Source: a virus. From it: a stretch of DNA of 22,126 nucleotides. The stretch covers positions 1-22,126 of the IMG/VR virus record IMGVR_UViG_3300025648_000100. The stretch is one strand, 5' to 3'. Shown here one piece after another: positions 11,499-18,941 of this stretch. The notes beneath the pieces were generated by a model. That model saw only the letters and a list, made by a program, of their open reading frames with translations, was not told the origin of the DNA and did not search any database. Positions within the stretch are counted from its first letter, which is position 1. Each line of letters begins with the position of its first letter. The translations under genes and the position numbers were made by a program.

Positions 11499-11930
11499 AT
11501 GAAAAATAAAATCGTTTCCCTATTTAAAAAAGGCGGCATCGCGCTGGCGTTGGTGGCCACCACGCTAGTGGTCGGCTGCTCCACGACGAACAAGCAGCAG
11601 ATCGTCAACACCATTTCCGGCGACGGTGTTTACGGCAAGGTGGCGGTGCCCATCACGTCGTCCACCTCCATCGGTGCCAGCCTCTTCGTGGGCCGGATGA
11701 ACAACACGACCGTGGTGCAACCCACGGACACGAACAAAGTCTATGCGCCGAGCCTCACGGTGGCGGCGGCCGGCGCGGGCAAGCAAAGCGTCTCCGGCGG
11801 CACCACCAACACCGCCTCGGCGGGGATCACCGACGGCAGCCGCGATGTGAGCATCCTCACCACGGGCGACGCCGCGCTCTCGGCCGGCAGCGGCACCAAC
11901 ACGCTGCTCAATATTACGGGTGGAAAATAA
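11499..11930 (+). CDS. Lipoprotein (143 aa)
   Basis: ATG 11499 gives MKNKIVSLFKKGG, then a hydrophobic core, and a LVVGC lipobox at residues 23-27, so Cys27 should be lipidated after cleavage by signal peptidase II. The mature part, about 116 residues, is rich in Ser, Thr, Ala, Gly and Asn (VSGGTTNTASAGITDGSRDVS) and looks like a flexible or beta-rich surface domain. It contains VYGKVAVPITSSTSIGASLFVGRMN, which suggests strands. No family is recognised. A structured leader precedes it and the lipase follows 30 bp downstream. An envelope-modifying cargo role or a lysis role is possible. Confidence 0.7.
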   Translation: MKNKIVSLFKKGGIALALVATTLVVGCSTTNKQQIVNTISGDGVYGKVAVPITSSTSIGASLFVGRMNNTTVVQPTDTNKVYAPSLTVAAAGAGKQSVSGGTTNTASAGITDGSRDVSILTTGDAALSAGSGTNTLLNITGGK

Positions 11931-11931
11931 A

Positions 11932-11957
11932 AAAATCGTAATTCGTAAATCTTAAAT
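11932..11957. repeat. AT-rich gene-end repeat, copy 3
   Basis: Plus-strand reading includes ATCGTAATTCGTAAATC followed by TTAAATCG. It lies just after the lipoprotein stop and just before the TTG start of the lipase, and shares the TCGTAAATC core with the copies at 7331-7363 and 9187-9212. Confidence 0.5.
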
Positions 11958-11960
11958 CGC

Positions 11961-12761
11961 TTGAACCTCGTCACCAACCAATTCGACCTCGGCAACGCGC
12001 AGGCGTGCGCGGTGCTTTCGATGGTGGCTTATGGCCGCAGCGGCGCGCTGGCGGCGTCGCAGGTCATGCTCTCGGTGCCGGAGACGGACACGTATTGTCT
12101 GGTTCAGGAATCCGACGACTGCATTGTGGTGGCGTTTCGCGGCACGGACAGCATCCGCGACTGGATCACGGACGCGAAGTTTTTCCGCGAGCTATACATG
12201 GTCACTGCCGGCGTGAATGTAGAAGTCCACGAAGGTTTTCTTGAAGCTTGGCGCAGCATCCTTCCGGTGCTCAACGCACATCTAAAAAAAATCTCGGTGG
12301 CCGACCGCAAGATATTCATCACCGGCCATTCGCTTGGCGGCGCGCTCGGCATTCTCTCGGCGCTGCAACTGAAATGCCAGGGTTTCCAGATCGCGCAGGT
12401 TTACACCTTTGGGCAGCCGCGCGTGGGCAACGGCGCGTTCAAGCGCCTGTATGACGCCGCGCTGGGCAATGTGACGTTCCGGCTGGTGTATCAGGAAGAC
12501 ATCGTGCCGCGCCTGCCGCACCTGCCGTCGGTGCGCGATCCCTACCGGCACTGCGGCCGGGAGGTCTTCATCTCCAGCACGACGCCGGTGCGTCAAGTCG
12601 CCGACTTGTGGATCAATCCGCCGGTGTGGCGGCTGCTTATTTCGGATGCCTGGGGAATCTACCGGGCGTTCACCATCTCGAAGTTCGCGGGCGCGCTCGA
12701 CCCGATCCGGGATCATTTCATCATCAACTACACGAGGGCGCTGGAAGGGATTCAATCATGA
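11961..12761 (+). CDS. Class 3 lipase-like serine hydrolase (266 aa)
   Basis: The best start is TTG 11961; the first ATG is at 12020 and would cut the conserved N-terminal helix. The alpha/beta-hydrolase features are complete: the oxyanion region VVAFRGTDSIRDW (about 56-68), the nucleophile elbow ITGHSLGGALG with Ser124, the VYTFGQPRVGN strand (147-157), catalytic Asp180 in YQEDIVPRLP and His197 in DPYRHCGREVF. This order and spacing is that of Lipase_3 enzymes, which hydrolyse acylglycerols or phospholipids. There is no signal peptide, so it is either cytoplasmic or released at lysis. Phage lipases are rare; cargo, envelope degradation at lysis, or an immunity-related role are all open. It overlaps the next gene as ATGA. 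Confidence 0.85.
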   Translation: MNLVTNQFDLGNAQACAVLSMVAYGRSGALAASQVMLSVPETDTYCLVQESDDCIVVAFRGTDSIRDWITDAKFFRELYMVTAGVNVEVHEGFLEAWRSILPVLNAHLKKISVADRKIFITGHSLGGALGILSALQLKCQGFQIAQVYTFGQPRVGNGAFKRLYDAALGNVTFRLVYQEDIVPRLPHLPSVRDPYRHCGREVFISSTTPVRQVADLWINPPVWRLLISDAWGIYRAFTISKFAGALDPIRDHFIINYTRALEGIQS

Positions 12762-13075
12762 TGCTCGCTCTTTTCGATCCGGCCACTGACAGCGTAATGG
12801 AAAAAGTTTCCGTGACGGCCGGCGGCATCTTCGCCGCGATCTATTACGCCAAGGAGATTTTTTATCCACGCAAACAGTCCAGTCAGCTCGACGTGAACAT
12901 CGTGGAAACGCTCGCCACCAAAAACGAGCTGAAGGAAGTCGAGCGGGCCACCAAGGCGGAAGATGCGATCCTGCACAAGCGCATCACGGATCAGGGGACA
13001 AACATCCAAAAAACCATCGCGCACATTCCGCACGAGCTGATGGCGCTGTTGAAGAATGCGGGAATCATCCACTGA
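12758..13075 (+). CDS. Small TM plus coiled-coil protein, DUF2730-like by position (105 aa)
   Basis: ATG 12758 overlaps the lipase stop as ATGA; a second ATG at 12761 is also possible. Residues 17-38 are moderately hydrophobic (VSVTAGGIFAAIYYAKEIFY) and may form one membrane helix. Residues 44-85 are a coiled coil (VETLATKNELKEVERATKAEDAI). The tail is amphipathic. A TM helix followed by a coiled coil just before a small wHTH protein and the terminases is the layout of Mu gp25/DUF2730 proteins, so I name it by position only. A holin-like or packaging-associated role is conceivable. Confidence 0.55.
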   Translation: MMLALFDPATDSVMEKVSVTAGGIFAAIYYAKEIFYPRKQSSQLDVNIVETLATKNELKEVERATKAEDAILHKRITDQGTNIQKTIAHIPHELMALLKNAGIIH

Positions 13076-13078
13076 TTT

Positions 13079-13336
13079 ATGATTGACCAGGACATAAAAA
13101 AATTTGTGCTGCGGCGGCTGCTGCAAAAGAACAGCGAGCCGGCCACGGCCACCGAGATCAAGCTGGCGATCCGCTCGGCTTTCGCCGCCGCGTTCACCGA
13201 GGGCGATCTCGACAGCTATCTCGCGCAGCTCGAAGCCGACAGCTACATCGCCGGCACCAGCGACGATTTGAGCGGCACGCTCTGGGCGCTCACGCCCAAG
13301 GGAAAAATCCGCGCACAGCAACTGTTCAAGGCATAG
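13079..13336 (+). CDS. Winged-helix small phage protein (85 aa)
   Basis: ATG 13079 lies 3 bp after the upstream stop. The 85-residue product has a wHTH pattern: IKKFVLRRLLQKN, TATEIKLAIRSAFAAAF, EGDLDSYLAQLEADSYI as recognition and support helices, then a short wing LSGTLWALTPKGK. The SGT.WALTPKG end is typical of small phage winged-helix proteins encoded just upstream of terminase genes in Mu-like phages. A role in packaging or late regulation is inferred from that position. Confidence 0.65.
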   Translation: MIDQDIKKFVLRRLLQKNSEPATATEIKLAIRSAFAAAFTEGDLDSYLAQLEADSYIAGTSDDLSGTLWALTPKGKIRAQQLFKA

Positions 13337-13348
13337 CTCCACCAGTGA

Positions 13349-14014
13349 ATGAAAACAGCACCAACAAAAACAGCCGCCTGGGAACAGGATTCGTTCTGGC
13401 GCGAAGTGGTCGCCGTGCTGACGGGCGGCAAAAAGCTGCGCGGCGAACATTACTTGCAGTCGTTGTCCGGCGAGGAATTGGAGCAGTTGCGCTCGGCCTT
13501 GGCCTTTGCTGGCACGCTATTGGAACAGCAGAAACTTTGTCCGCCGCGCCGGGGCGGAGCGACGGACGGATCGCTGCCGCCGGTTTCGCTGCTGTCGGAA
13601 ATTTCGCAGGCGGTGCGCGAGGTGCTAACGCTGCGGTCGCTGCAACGGCAGGACCTGGTCAGCGCGGCGACGAAGGATCGCTGCGGGCAGCTCGGACTGG
13701 ACCCGCAACTGACGAACGCCGTGGTGCGCGTGGTGGCCGAGGAGGCGTTGCGCCAGCAGGCGGAGAACCAGGTGGGCAACTTTGCGATCTCGGCGGCGAA
13801 CGTGCTGCTGATGGCCGAGGGGATGCGCACGAAGGGCAAACTCGAAGAGGTGAAGGTGGATTTGCGCAAACAGAAACTGAAGCTCGACGAGCGGCACATT
13901 GCGATGCTGGAAAAGAAAGCCGCGCAGGCGGAAGCCGCGAAGGGGATTTTGGGCGACAAGGCTTTGACCGAGGATCAGAAACGTCAACGGATGCTTTCAC
14001 TGTTTGGAATGTAA
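13349..14014 (+). CDS. Small-terminase-like (DUF3486-like) protein (221 aa)
   Basis: ATG 13349 gives 221 residues; the stop TAA shares its last base with the ATG of the large terminase (TAATG). The N-terminal 50 residues are helical with YLQSLSGEELEQLRSALAF. A Leu-rich centre SLLSEISQAVREVLTLRSLQ follows, and a long C-terminal coiled coil with VDLRKQKLKLDERHIAMLEKK (about 170-195) ends in LTEDQKRQRMLSLFG. That helical C-terminus and the placement directly before the large terminase match the Mu gp27/DUF3486 small terminase group, though the N-terminal HTH is not obvious. Expected role: recognition of the packaging start and loading of the motor. Confidence 0.55.
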   Translation: MKTAPTKTAAWEQDSFWREVVAVLTGGKKLRGEHYLQSLSGEELEQLRSALAFAGTLLEQQKLCPPRRGGATDGSLPPVSLLSEISQAVREVLTLRSLQRQDLVSAATKDRCGQLGLDPQLTNAVVRVVAEEALRQQAENQVGNFAISAANVLLMAEGMRTKGKLEEVKVDLRKQKLKLDERHIAMLEKKAAQAEAAKGILGDKALTEDQKRQRMLSLFGM

Positions 14015-15540
14015 TGGCCAACACCAAATCCATTTCCAAAAAAGAAGCCTTCGAGATTCTGCGCGCGAAGAAAGAGGCGGCGCTGAAGACCGCCGGTGTG
14101 GCGTTGCGCGAGGTGCCGCTGGACGAGCTGGAGAAACGTGCCGCCGGCCACAAGCTCGGCGTGAACTGCAACGGCTGGGAGAATCCCTACGCCAAAGACG
14201 ATCCGCGCAATCTGCTGCTCGAATATCAGTTTGCGATCCGGGAGGACAAAAGCCGCTTCAAAATTTGTTTGCAAGCCCGCCAGACCGGCAAGGATTTCAC
14301 CAGCGAGAGCGAGGCCGCCGAGGATTGCCAGGTGAAAAAAACCGAGTGGATGATCGCCGCGCCGTCCGAGCGTCAGGCGCTAGACTCGCTTGACCAGGGG
14401 AAAGTATGGGCGGAGGCGTTCGACCTGAAGGTGGCGGATTACGACGAGCAGCGCGAGGGCGGCAACAGTGAGACCCTGCTGAAGAGCGCCGAGATTATTT
14501 TCAGCAACGGCAGCAAGATGCGCGCAGTGCCGGGCAAGCCGAACACGGTGCGCGGCCGCAGCGCCAATTTGCTGCTCACGGAATTTGATTTCTTTGAAGA
14601 CCCGCCGGCGACGTGGCGCGCGGTCCTGCCGTCCATCACCAACCCGCTGCGTGGTGGTGAAAAGAAAGTCCGGCTCATCTCCACGCCGAACGGTTCCGGT
14701 TCGGCCATGCACAAAATCTGGACCAAGACCGACAGCGACAAGATGAAATGGTCGCGCCACCTGGTGACGATCTATCACGCGGTGCTGATGGGTTTGCCGG
14801 TGGACATCGAGCAGCTCCGCCAGGCGTTTGACGATGCGGACGGTTTCGCGCAGGAATTTCTCTGCCAGTTTCTCGACGGGTCCAATGTGCTGCTGCCTTA
14901 CGACCTGATCGCAATGGCGGAAAGCGCGGACGCCACCGAGATGTGGAACCTCGCTGACAGCGGCAAATCCAATCCGGTTTTTTGCGGGGTGGATTTCGGC
15001 CGCACCAATGACCCAACCGTCTGCTGGACCTTGCAGCAGGTTGGCGATGTGTTGTGGACGCGCGAGGTTTTGGTTTTGAAAAGCATCAGCTCGCCGGATC
15101 AGGAACAGATTTTGAAAAGCCGGTTGCAGGCCGCGCAGCGCACCTGCTTCGATTATACCGGGCCGGGCATCGGCCTCGGCGATTACCTCGTGGATGAAAA
15201 ACGCGGCGGCTTCGGCCAATGGAAACCAGCCGAGCATAAATTTGGCAAGGTGGAACTGTTCACCTTCTCCGCGCAATCCAAGCGGCTGCTGTTTCCGACG
15301 CTGCGTTCCCGGTTCAAGGATGCGCAGGGCGCTTGCAAAATCCGCGTGCCGATTTCCACCACCATCCGCGAAGACCTGCACGAAATGCAGCAGGTCATCA
15401 CGAACGGTGAATATAACTATTGGAGCCGACGCACGCGCGAAGGCCATTCCGACCGCTGCACCGCGCTGGCCCTGGCCGTCCGTGCCGCCGGTGATCTGCA
15501 CCGCGTCTGGGGCGGCGGGAAAGGGAGCATACTAATATGA
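14014..15540 (+). CDS. Terminase large subunit, Mu gp28-like ATPase-nuclease
   Basis: The product from ATG 14014 is 508 residues. The adenine/Walker A region is KICLQARQTGKDF (83-95); the usual Ser/Thr after GK is Asp94. Walker B is LLLTEFDFF (186-194), and coupling motif III is probably LISTPNGSG (221-229). The RNase H-like nuclease has VDFGRTNDPT (Asp327), a FDYTGPGIG segment (Asp380) and GHSDRCTALALA (Asp480), so all three metal-binding acids are in place. This is the packaging motor that pumps and cuts DNA. The frame stays open upstream through the whole preceding gene, but that is GC shadow: protein quality changes sharply at 14014. The stop overlaps the methylase start as ATGA. Confidence 0.85.
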   Translation: MANTKSISKKEAFEILRAKKEAALKTAGVALREVPLDELEKRAAGHKLGVNCNGWENPYAKDDPRNLLLEYQFAIREDKSRFKICLQARQTGKDFTSESEAAEDCQVKKTEWMIAAPSERQALDSLDQGKVWAEAFDLKVADYDEQREGGNSETLLKSAEIIFSNGSKMRAVPGKPNTVRGRSANLLLTEFDFFEDPPATWRAVLPSITNPLRGGEKKVRLISTPNGSGSAMHKIWTKTDSDKMKWSRHLVTIYHAVLMGLPVDIEQLRQAFDDADGFAQEFLCQFLDGSNVLLPYDLIAMAESADATEMWNLADSGKSNPVFCGVDFGRTNDPTVCWTLQQVGDVLWTREVLVLKSISSPDQEQILKSRLQAAQRTCFDYTGPGIGLGDYLVDEKRGGFGQWKPAEHKFGKVELFTFSAQSKRLLFPTLRSRFKDAQGACKIRVPISTTIREDLHEMQQVITNGEYNYWSRRTREGHSDRCTALALAVRAAGDLHRVWGGGKGSILI

Positions 15541-16313
15541 CCGCCAACATCACCAAACCCGTTCTCCGCTGGCAGGGCAGCAAGACGCGCCTGCTCAAAC
15601 AGATCATGCCACTGATCAAGCCGCACGTCTGTTACTGCGAGCCGTTCTTCGGCGGCGGCGCGGTGCTGTTTGCGAAGGAACGTTCCTCGGTCGAGGTCAT
15701 CAACGACATCAACGGCAACCTGGTCGCGCTGTATCGCAACCTGCAATTTCATCTGCCGGCGCTGCTCAACGAACTGGACTGGCTGTTCGCCAGCCGGCAG
15801 AACCTGAAGGACTTCATTGTGCAGCCCGGCCTCACGGAGTTGCAACGGGCCGCGCGCTTTCTCCTGGTGAACCGCACGAGCTTCGGCGGCAACATGAATT
15901 CCTTCGGCGTCGCCAAGACGAAAGGCGGCGGCGTCGGCTTCGAGCACAAACAGGTCGGCGATCTGCTCGGCGCGGCGAAGCAACGGTTGAACGGCGTGGT
16001 GGTGGAAAACATCCCGTTCGAGCGCGTGTTCAAAAATTACGACTCGAAGGACACGCAGTTCTTCATCGACCCGCCGTATGAGAATGCGACCAACGGCGCT
16101 TACGCCGGCTGGGATAAAAACCAGCTCACCCATTTTCGCCAGGAGGTGGCGCGGCTCAAAGGCAACTGGATTGTGACCCTCAACGACAGTCCGCTGACCC
16201 GCGAGCTTTTCAAAGACTGCCAATTGCGGCCGGTGGTGACCTCCAACCGGGCCGTCAACCGCCGGACTCATGGCAGCCAAACCTTCGGCGAATTACTTAT
16301 CACGCCCAAATGA
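15537..16313 (+). CDS. Dam-type (D12 class) DNA adenine-N6 methyltransferase
   Basis: The 258-residue product has the class signature in order: LRWQGSKTRLL (motif X, 10-20), EPFFGGGAVLF (motif I, S-adenosylmethionine binding, 35-45), VINDINGNLVALY (54-66), and FIDPPY (176-181), the DPPY catalytic motif. It should transfer a methyl group to adenine in a short target, often GATC. The gene starts as an ATGA overlap with the terminase stop and ends in an ATGA overlap with a 58-aa ORF, so it is a firm part of the packaging operon. No partner restriction enzyme is seen. Likely roles are marking virion DNA against host restriction or controlling packaging or transposition; these are inference. Confidence 0.9.
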   Translation: MTANITKPVLRWQGSKTRLLKQIMPLIKPHVCYCEPFFGGGAVLFAKERSSVEVINDINGNLVALYRNLQFHLPALLNELDWLFASRQNLKDFIVQPGLTELQRAARFLLVNRTSFGGNMNSFGVAKTKGGGVGFEHKQVGDLLGAAKQRLNGVVVENIPFERVFKNYDSKDTQFFIDPPYENATNGAYAGWDKNQLTHFRQEVARLKGNWIVTLNDSPLTRELFKDCQLRPVVTSNRAVNRRTHGSQTFGELLITPK

Positions 16314-16486
16314 CTTCCCACCCCTCCATTTTTGCCCGCTGGCAGCCCGCAGGGGCGGTTTCCGCCTCTCTCCGTGGCCGGGCGGGCGTCCAATCGCTCT
16401 CGCGGGCGATTAAGCCCGTTAACACCCCGTTAAAAGATTCGTTCAGGAAGCCCTTGGCGGGTGGTTTTAGGGAGGTGGGCGCATGA
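16310..16486 (+). CDS. Hidden 58-aa ORF coupling methylase to portal
   Basis: ATG 16310 overlaps the methylase stop as ATGA, and the TGA 16484-16486 overlaps the portal ATG (16483) in the same way. The product is 58 residues and basic: MTSHPSIFARWQPAG, then SLRGRAGVQSLSRAIKP and a KDSFRKPLAGGFREVG tail. The last codons supply the GGGAGG ribosome site of the portal gene. There is no signal or TM and no known family. Double coupling and lack of internal stops are the main support; it could also be only a translational bridge. Confidence 0.6.
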   Translation: MTSHPSIFARWQPAGAVSASLRGRAGVQSLSRAIKPVNTPLKDSFRKPLAGGFREVGA

Positions 16487-18753
16487 ATCCGGACTTCTCC
16501 ACGAAAGCGGCCACTTTTCTGCGCACCCAGAACGCGATGAAAGCCTGGCATGTGGCGGCCGTCGGGAACTGCATCACCAAGGATGTGTCCGACGCGGTGC
16601 TGGGCACCGGCAATTTCACCCAGGGCGTGCCGGCCTTCTGGTTTGCCAGGGGAATTGACGGCGGGAGCGGCGATGGTTTGCACGCGCCGTATGCCGCCAG
16701 CGCGTGGGTGCGCCGCGCCATCAAATATGTCGCCGGCCCGATCTCCTCGGTGGACCTGGTGTTTTCCAAGCCGTCCGGCAGCTCGGCCATGCGCCGCCAT
16801 CGCGGCAAGGGTGCGCGCCTGTTCACCAGCCGTGGCATCGTGGCGCGCGACACCAGCGCGGAGGTGGAGCTGCCGCAAATCCGGGAATGGCTGAAGGAAC
16901 CGATGGCCGGCCTGACCTACGAGGATTTTGTTGAGGCGAGCATCGGCTGGTATAAATTGCAGGAATGTTTCTGGGTGCTGGCGGATGACGGCGCGCGGGT
17001 GCCGTTCCCGGAAGTGAAGACCAATCCGTTTGCGCCCATCATCGTGGCCCGGCCGGACCGGATGCGGCCGACGGTGGCCGACGGCAAGGTCACCGCCTGG
17101 AATTTCACGGACGCCAACGGCAAGGTCTGGGAACTCGAACCCGAACAGGTCGTCCGGCTCTTCGGCTGGAATCCCTACGATCCGCATCGCGGCCTCGGCG
17201 ATTACGCCAGCGCGCATCTCGCCGCCGAGACGCATCACCTGTCCAGCAAGTTCAAGCGCAACCTCACCGGCGACAACGACACCGCGCCGATCATCTCCGC
17301 CAAGAACGGCTCGCCGTCCGACACGCAGATCGAACAGATCAAGATGTCGCTCATGGACCGGCGCGCGGCCCGGATGCGCGGCAACTCCAAGGCGCTCTTC
17401 CTGCCGGGCGAAGTGGATGTGCATGATCCGAAGATTCTGTCGGTGGACGCGGCGTTCATCGCCGGGATGCTGGAGGACCGCCACGAAATCTTCATCGCCT
17501 TCGGCGTGCCGCCGAGCCTGGCGGATGTGAAGGCGAGTTACAGCATCGGCCAGGCGAGCGACTGGTTCGCGCTGATCTTCAACACCTGCATCCCGGAGGG
17601 GAATAAATTCTGCGCGGCGCTGGAGCAGCTCATCTTCCGCATGAGCGGCGAACGCGTCGAGGTCGGCCTGAACTGGGACGAGCACTACGTCATGCAGCAG
17701 GTGCGCAGCGAGCGGATGAAGGACGCCGACAGTTTGTTTTCCAAGGGCGTGCCGATGATGGCGATCAACGAATACCTGAACCTCGGCCTGCCGCAGTATG
17801 AGGAATGGAACCAGGGTTACATCCCGATCAACCTCGCGCCGGTCAGCGCGGAGGCCAACAAGGCCGCGCAGGCACCGGCACCCAAGCCGGACGAATTTGC
17901 CGAGGGAGAGGGGAAAGACAAAACCGACAAGGCGCTTCATCTCATCCGCTCGGCGTTCGCCTTCCGCGCCGCCGGTCCGACGCCGGAACAAAAATCGCTT
18001 TGGGAAAATCACATGCGCCTGCGCAGCCGGGCAGTGAAACTTTACCAGGGCAAAGTGTCCAAGGTGCTTTTTGATTATCGCGCGAAGGCGCTGCGGAATC
18101 TGGAAGCGGCCTCGCAAAAATCCCTCACGCAAAGATCATTGGTGGACGTCCTGTTCGATCCGCAGTCGTTTGTGCGCGATCTGCTCGCCTCGCTGTCGCC
18201 GGCCCAGCGCGAGGTGCTGGAGCAGGCGGTGCGCGAGCTGCACGACGAAATCGGACAGCCCGACGATCCGTGGACGCTGCCGCCGGCGTCGGTGAAGGAT
18301 TTCATCGCCGACCGCGAAAACAAACTGGCCGGCGTGGGCGACACGGTGTTCGAGAAAATCAAGGCCGCGCTCCAGGAAGGCATTGATGCCGGCGAATCCA
18401 CCGAGAAGCTCGCCGCGCGCATCAAGGCGGCGTTCAATGAACTTTCCAACTACGAGGCCCGGCGCATCGCCATGACGGAGACGAGCGCGGCCTACGGCTT
18501 CTCGCGCAACGCGGCGATGGTCGCCGCCGGCATCACGCACAAGTCCTGGCTGTCCAATCACGGCCCGCACGTCCGGGCGGCGCATCGCGCGGCGGAGGCG
18601 CTCTATGGTTCGCCGGAGCAGGCCATCCCGATGAACGAGCCGTTCGACGTCGGCGGCGAGGCGCTGATGTATCCCGGCGATCCCGCCGGCTCGGCGGGCA
18701 ATGTCATCAACTGCCACTGCATCCAGATCGCAAGAAAGGAACCAAAATCATGA
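16483..18753 (+). CDS. HK97-type portal protein fused to MuF-like head morphogenesis domain
   Basis: ATG 16483 has GGGAGG upstream. Of 756 residues, about 1-430 are an HK97-family portal: SAWVRRAIKYVAGPISSVDL (helix and strand), YEDFVEASIGWYKLQE, EQVVRLFGWNPYDPHRGLG, then HLSSKFKRNLTG and an IFIAFGVPPSLAD/QASDWFALIF segment before the clip and wing. Residues 455-480 are an Ala/Pro/Glu-rich linker. Residues 480-756 are MuF/SPP1-gp7-like, with an AARIKAAFNELSNYEARRIAMTET helix near 650, His701 in VRAAH and an INCHC motif at 742-746. Portals form the dodecameric vertex through which DNA is packaged; MuF domains act inside the head or as minor head proteins. The fusion in one chain is less common. 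The stop overlaps the next start as ATGA. Confidence 0.85.
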   Translation: MNPDFSTKAATFLRTQNAMKAWHVAAVGNCITKDVSDAVLGTGNFTQGVPAFWFARGIDGGSGDGLHAPYAASAWVRRAIKYVAGPISSVDLVFSKPSGSSAMRRHRGKGARLFTSRGIVARDTSAEVELPQIREWLKEPMAGLTYEDFVEASIGWYKLQECFWVLADDGARVPFPEVKTNPFAPIIVARPDRMRPTVADGKVTAWNFTDANGKVWELEPEQVVRLFGWNPYDPHRGLGDYASAHLAAETHHLSSKFKRNLTGDNDTAPIISAKNGSPSDTQIEQIKMSLMDRRAARMRGNSKALFLPGEVDVHDPKILSVDAAFIAGMLEDRHEIFIAFGVPPSLADVKASYSIGQASDWFALIFNTCIPEGNKFCAALEQLIFRMSGERVEVGLNWDEHYVMQQVRSERMKDADSLFSKGVPMMAINEYLNLGLPQYEEWNQGYIPINLAPVSAEANKAAQAPAPKPDEFAEGEGKDKTDKALHLIRSAFAFRAAGPTPEQKSLWENHMRLRSRAVKLYQGKVSKVLFDYRAKALRNLEAASQKSLTQRSLVDVLFDPQSFVRDLLASLSPAQREVLEQAVRELHDEIGQPDDPWTLPPASVKDFIADRENKLAGVGDTVFEKIKAALQEGIDAGESTEKLAARIKAAFNELSNYEARRIAMTETSAAYGFSRNAAMVAAGITHKSWLSNHGPHVRAAHRAAEALYGSPEQAIPMNEPFDVGGEALMYPGDPAGSAGNVINCHCIQIARKEPKS

Positions 18754-18941
18754 GCAAGAAATTTACCAGCGCGTTGCGCCCGGACATCAAGGTCCGGCGC
18801 ACCGGGATCTTCGGCTTCGGCCGGAAGATCGAAGTCAGCGGCGGCGGCGTGAAATACACCGTGGACCGTCGCGGCGCGAATGAAGAGACCGCGCGTGCCA
18901 TCAACAGCCGCATCCCGGTGGCCACCTTTCGCAGACCATGA
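18750..18941 (+). CDS. Hypothetical small basic protein (63 aa)
   Basis: ATG 18750 overlaps the portal-MuF stop as ATGA, and its own stop overlaps the next start as ATGA. The 63 residues are basic and Gly-rich, with IKVRRTGIFGFGRKIEVSGGG and a YTVDRRGANEETARAINSRI segment that may form a strand-helix unit. No family is recognised. A small head accessory or assembly role is suggested by the position between portal and protease. Confidence 0.6.
   Translation: MSKKFTSALRPDIKVRRTGIFGFGRKIEVSGGGVKYTVDRRGANEETARAINSRIPVATFRRP

Noticed and set aside
13345-14013. The terminase frame stays open for 669 nt upstream, giving a possible 731-aa protein.
   Set aside because: This part is Arg/Gly/Ala-rich low-quality sequence over a well-formed gene in another frame (13349-14014), and ATG 14014 is coupled to that gene's stop.
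15537-16313. A restriction-modification system.
   Set aside because: Only the methylase is present. Neighbours are terminase and portal, with no endonuclease-like gene, so a solitary phage methylase is the better reading.
16300-18132. 610-aa open frame antisense to the portal.
   Set aside because: Same GC shadow effect; the plus-strand portal is well supported.
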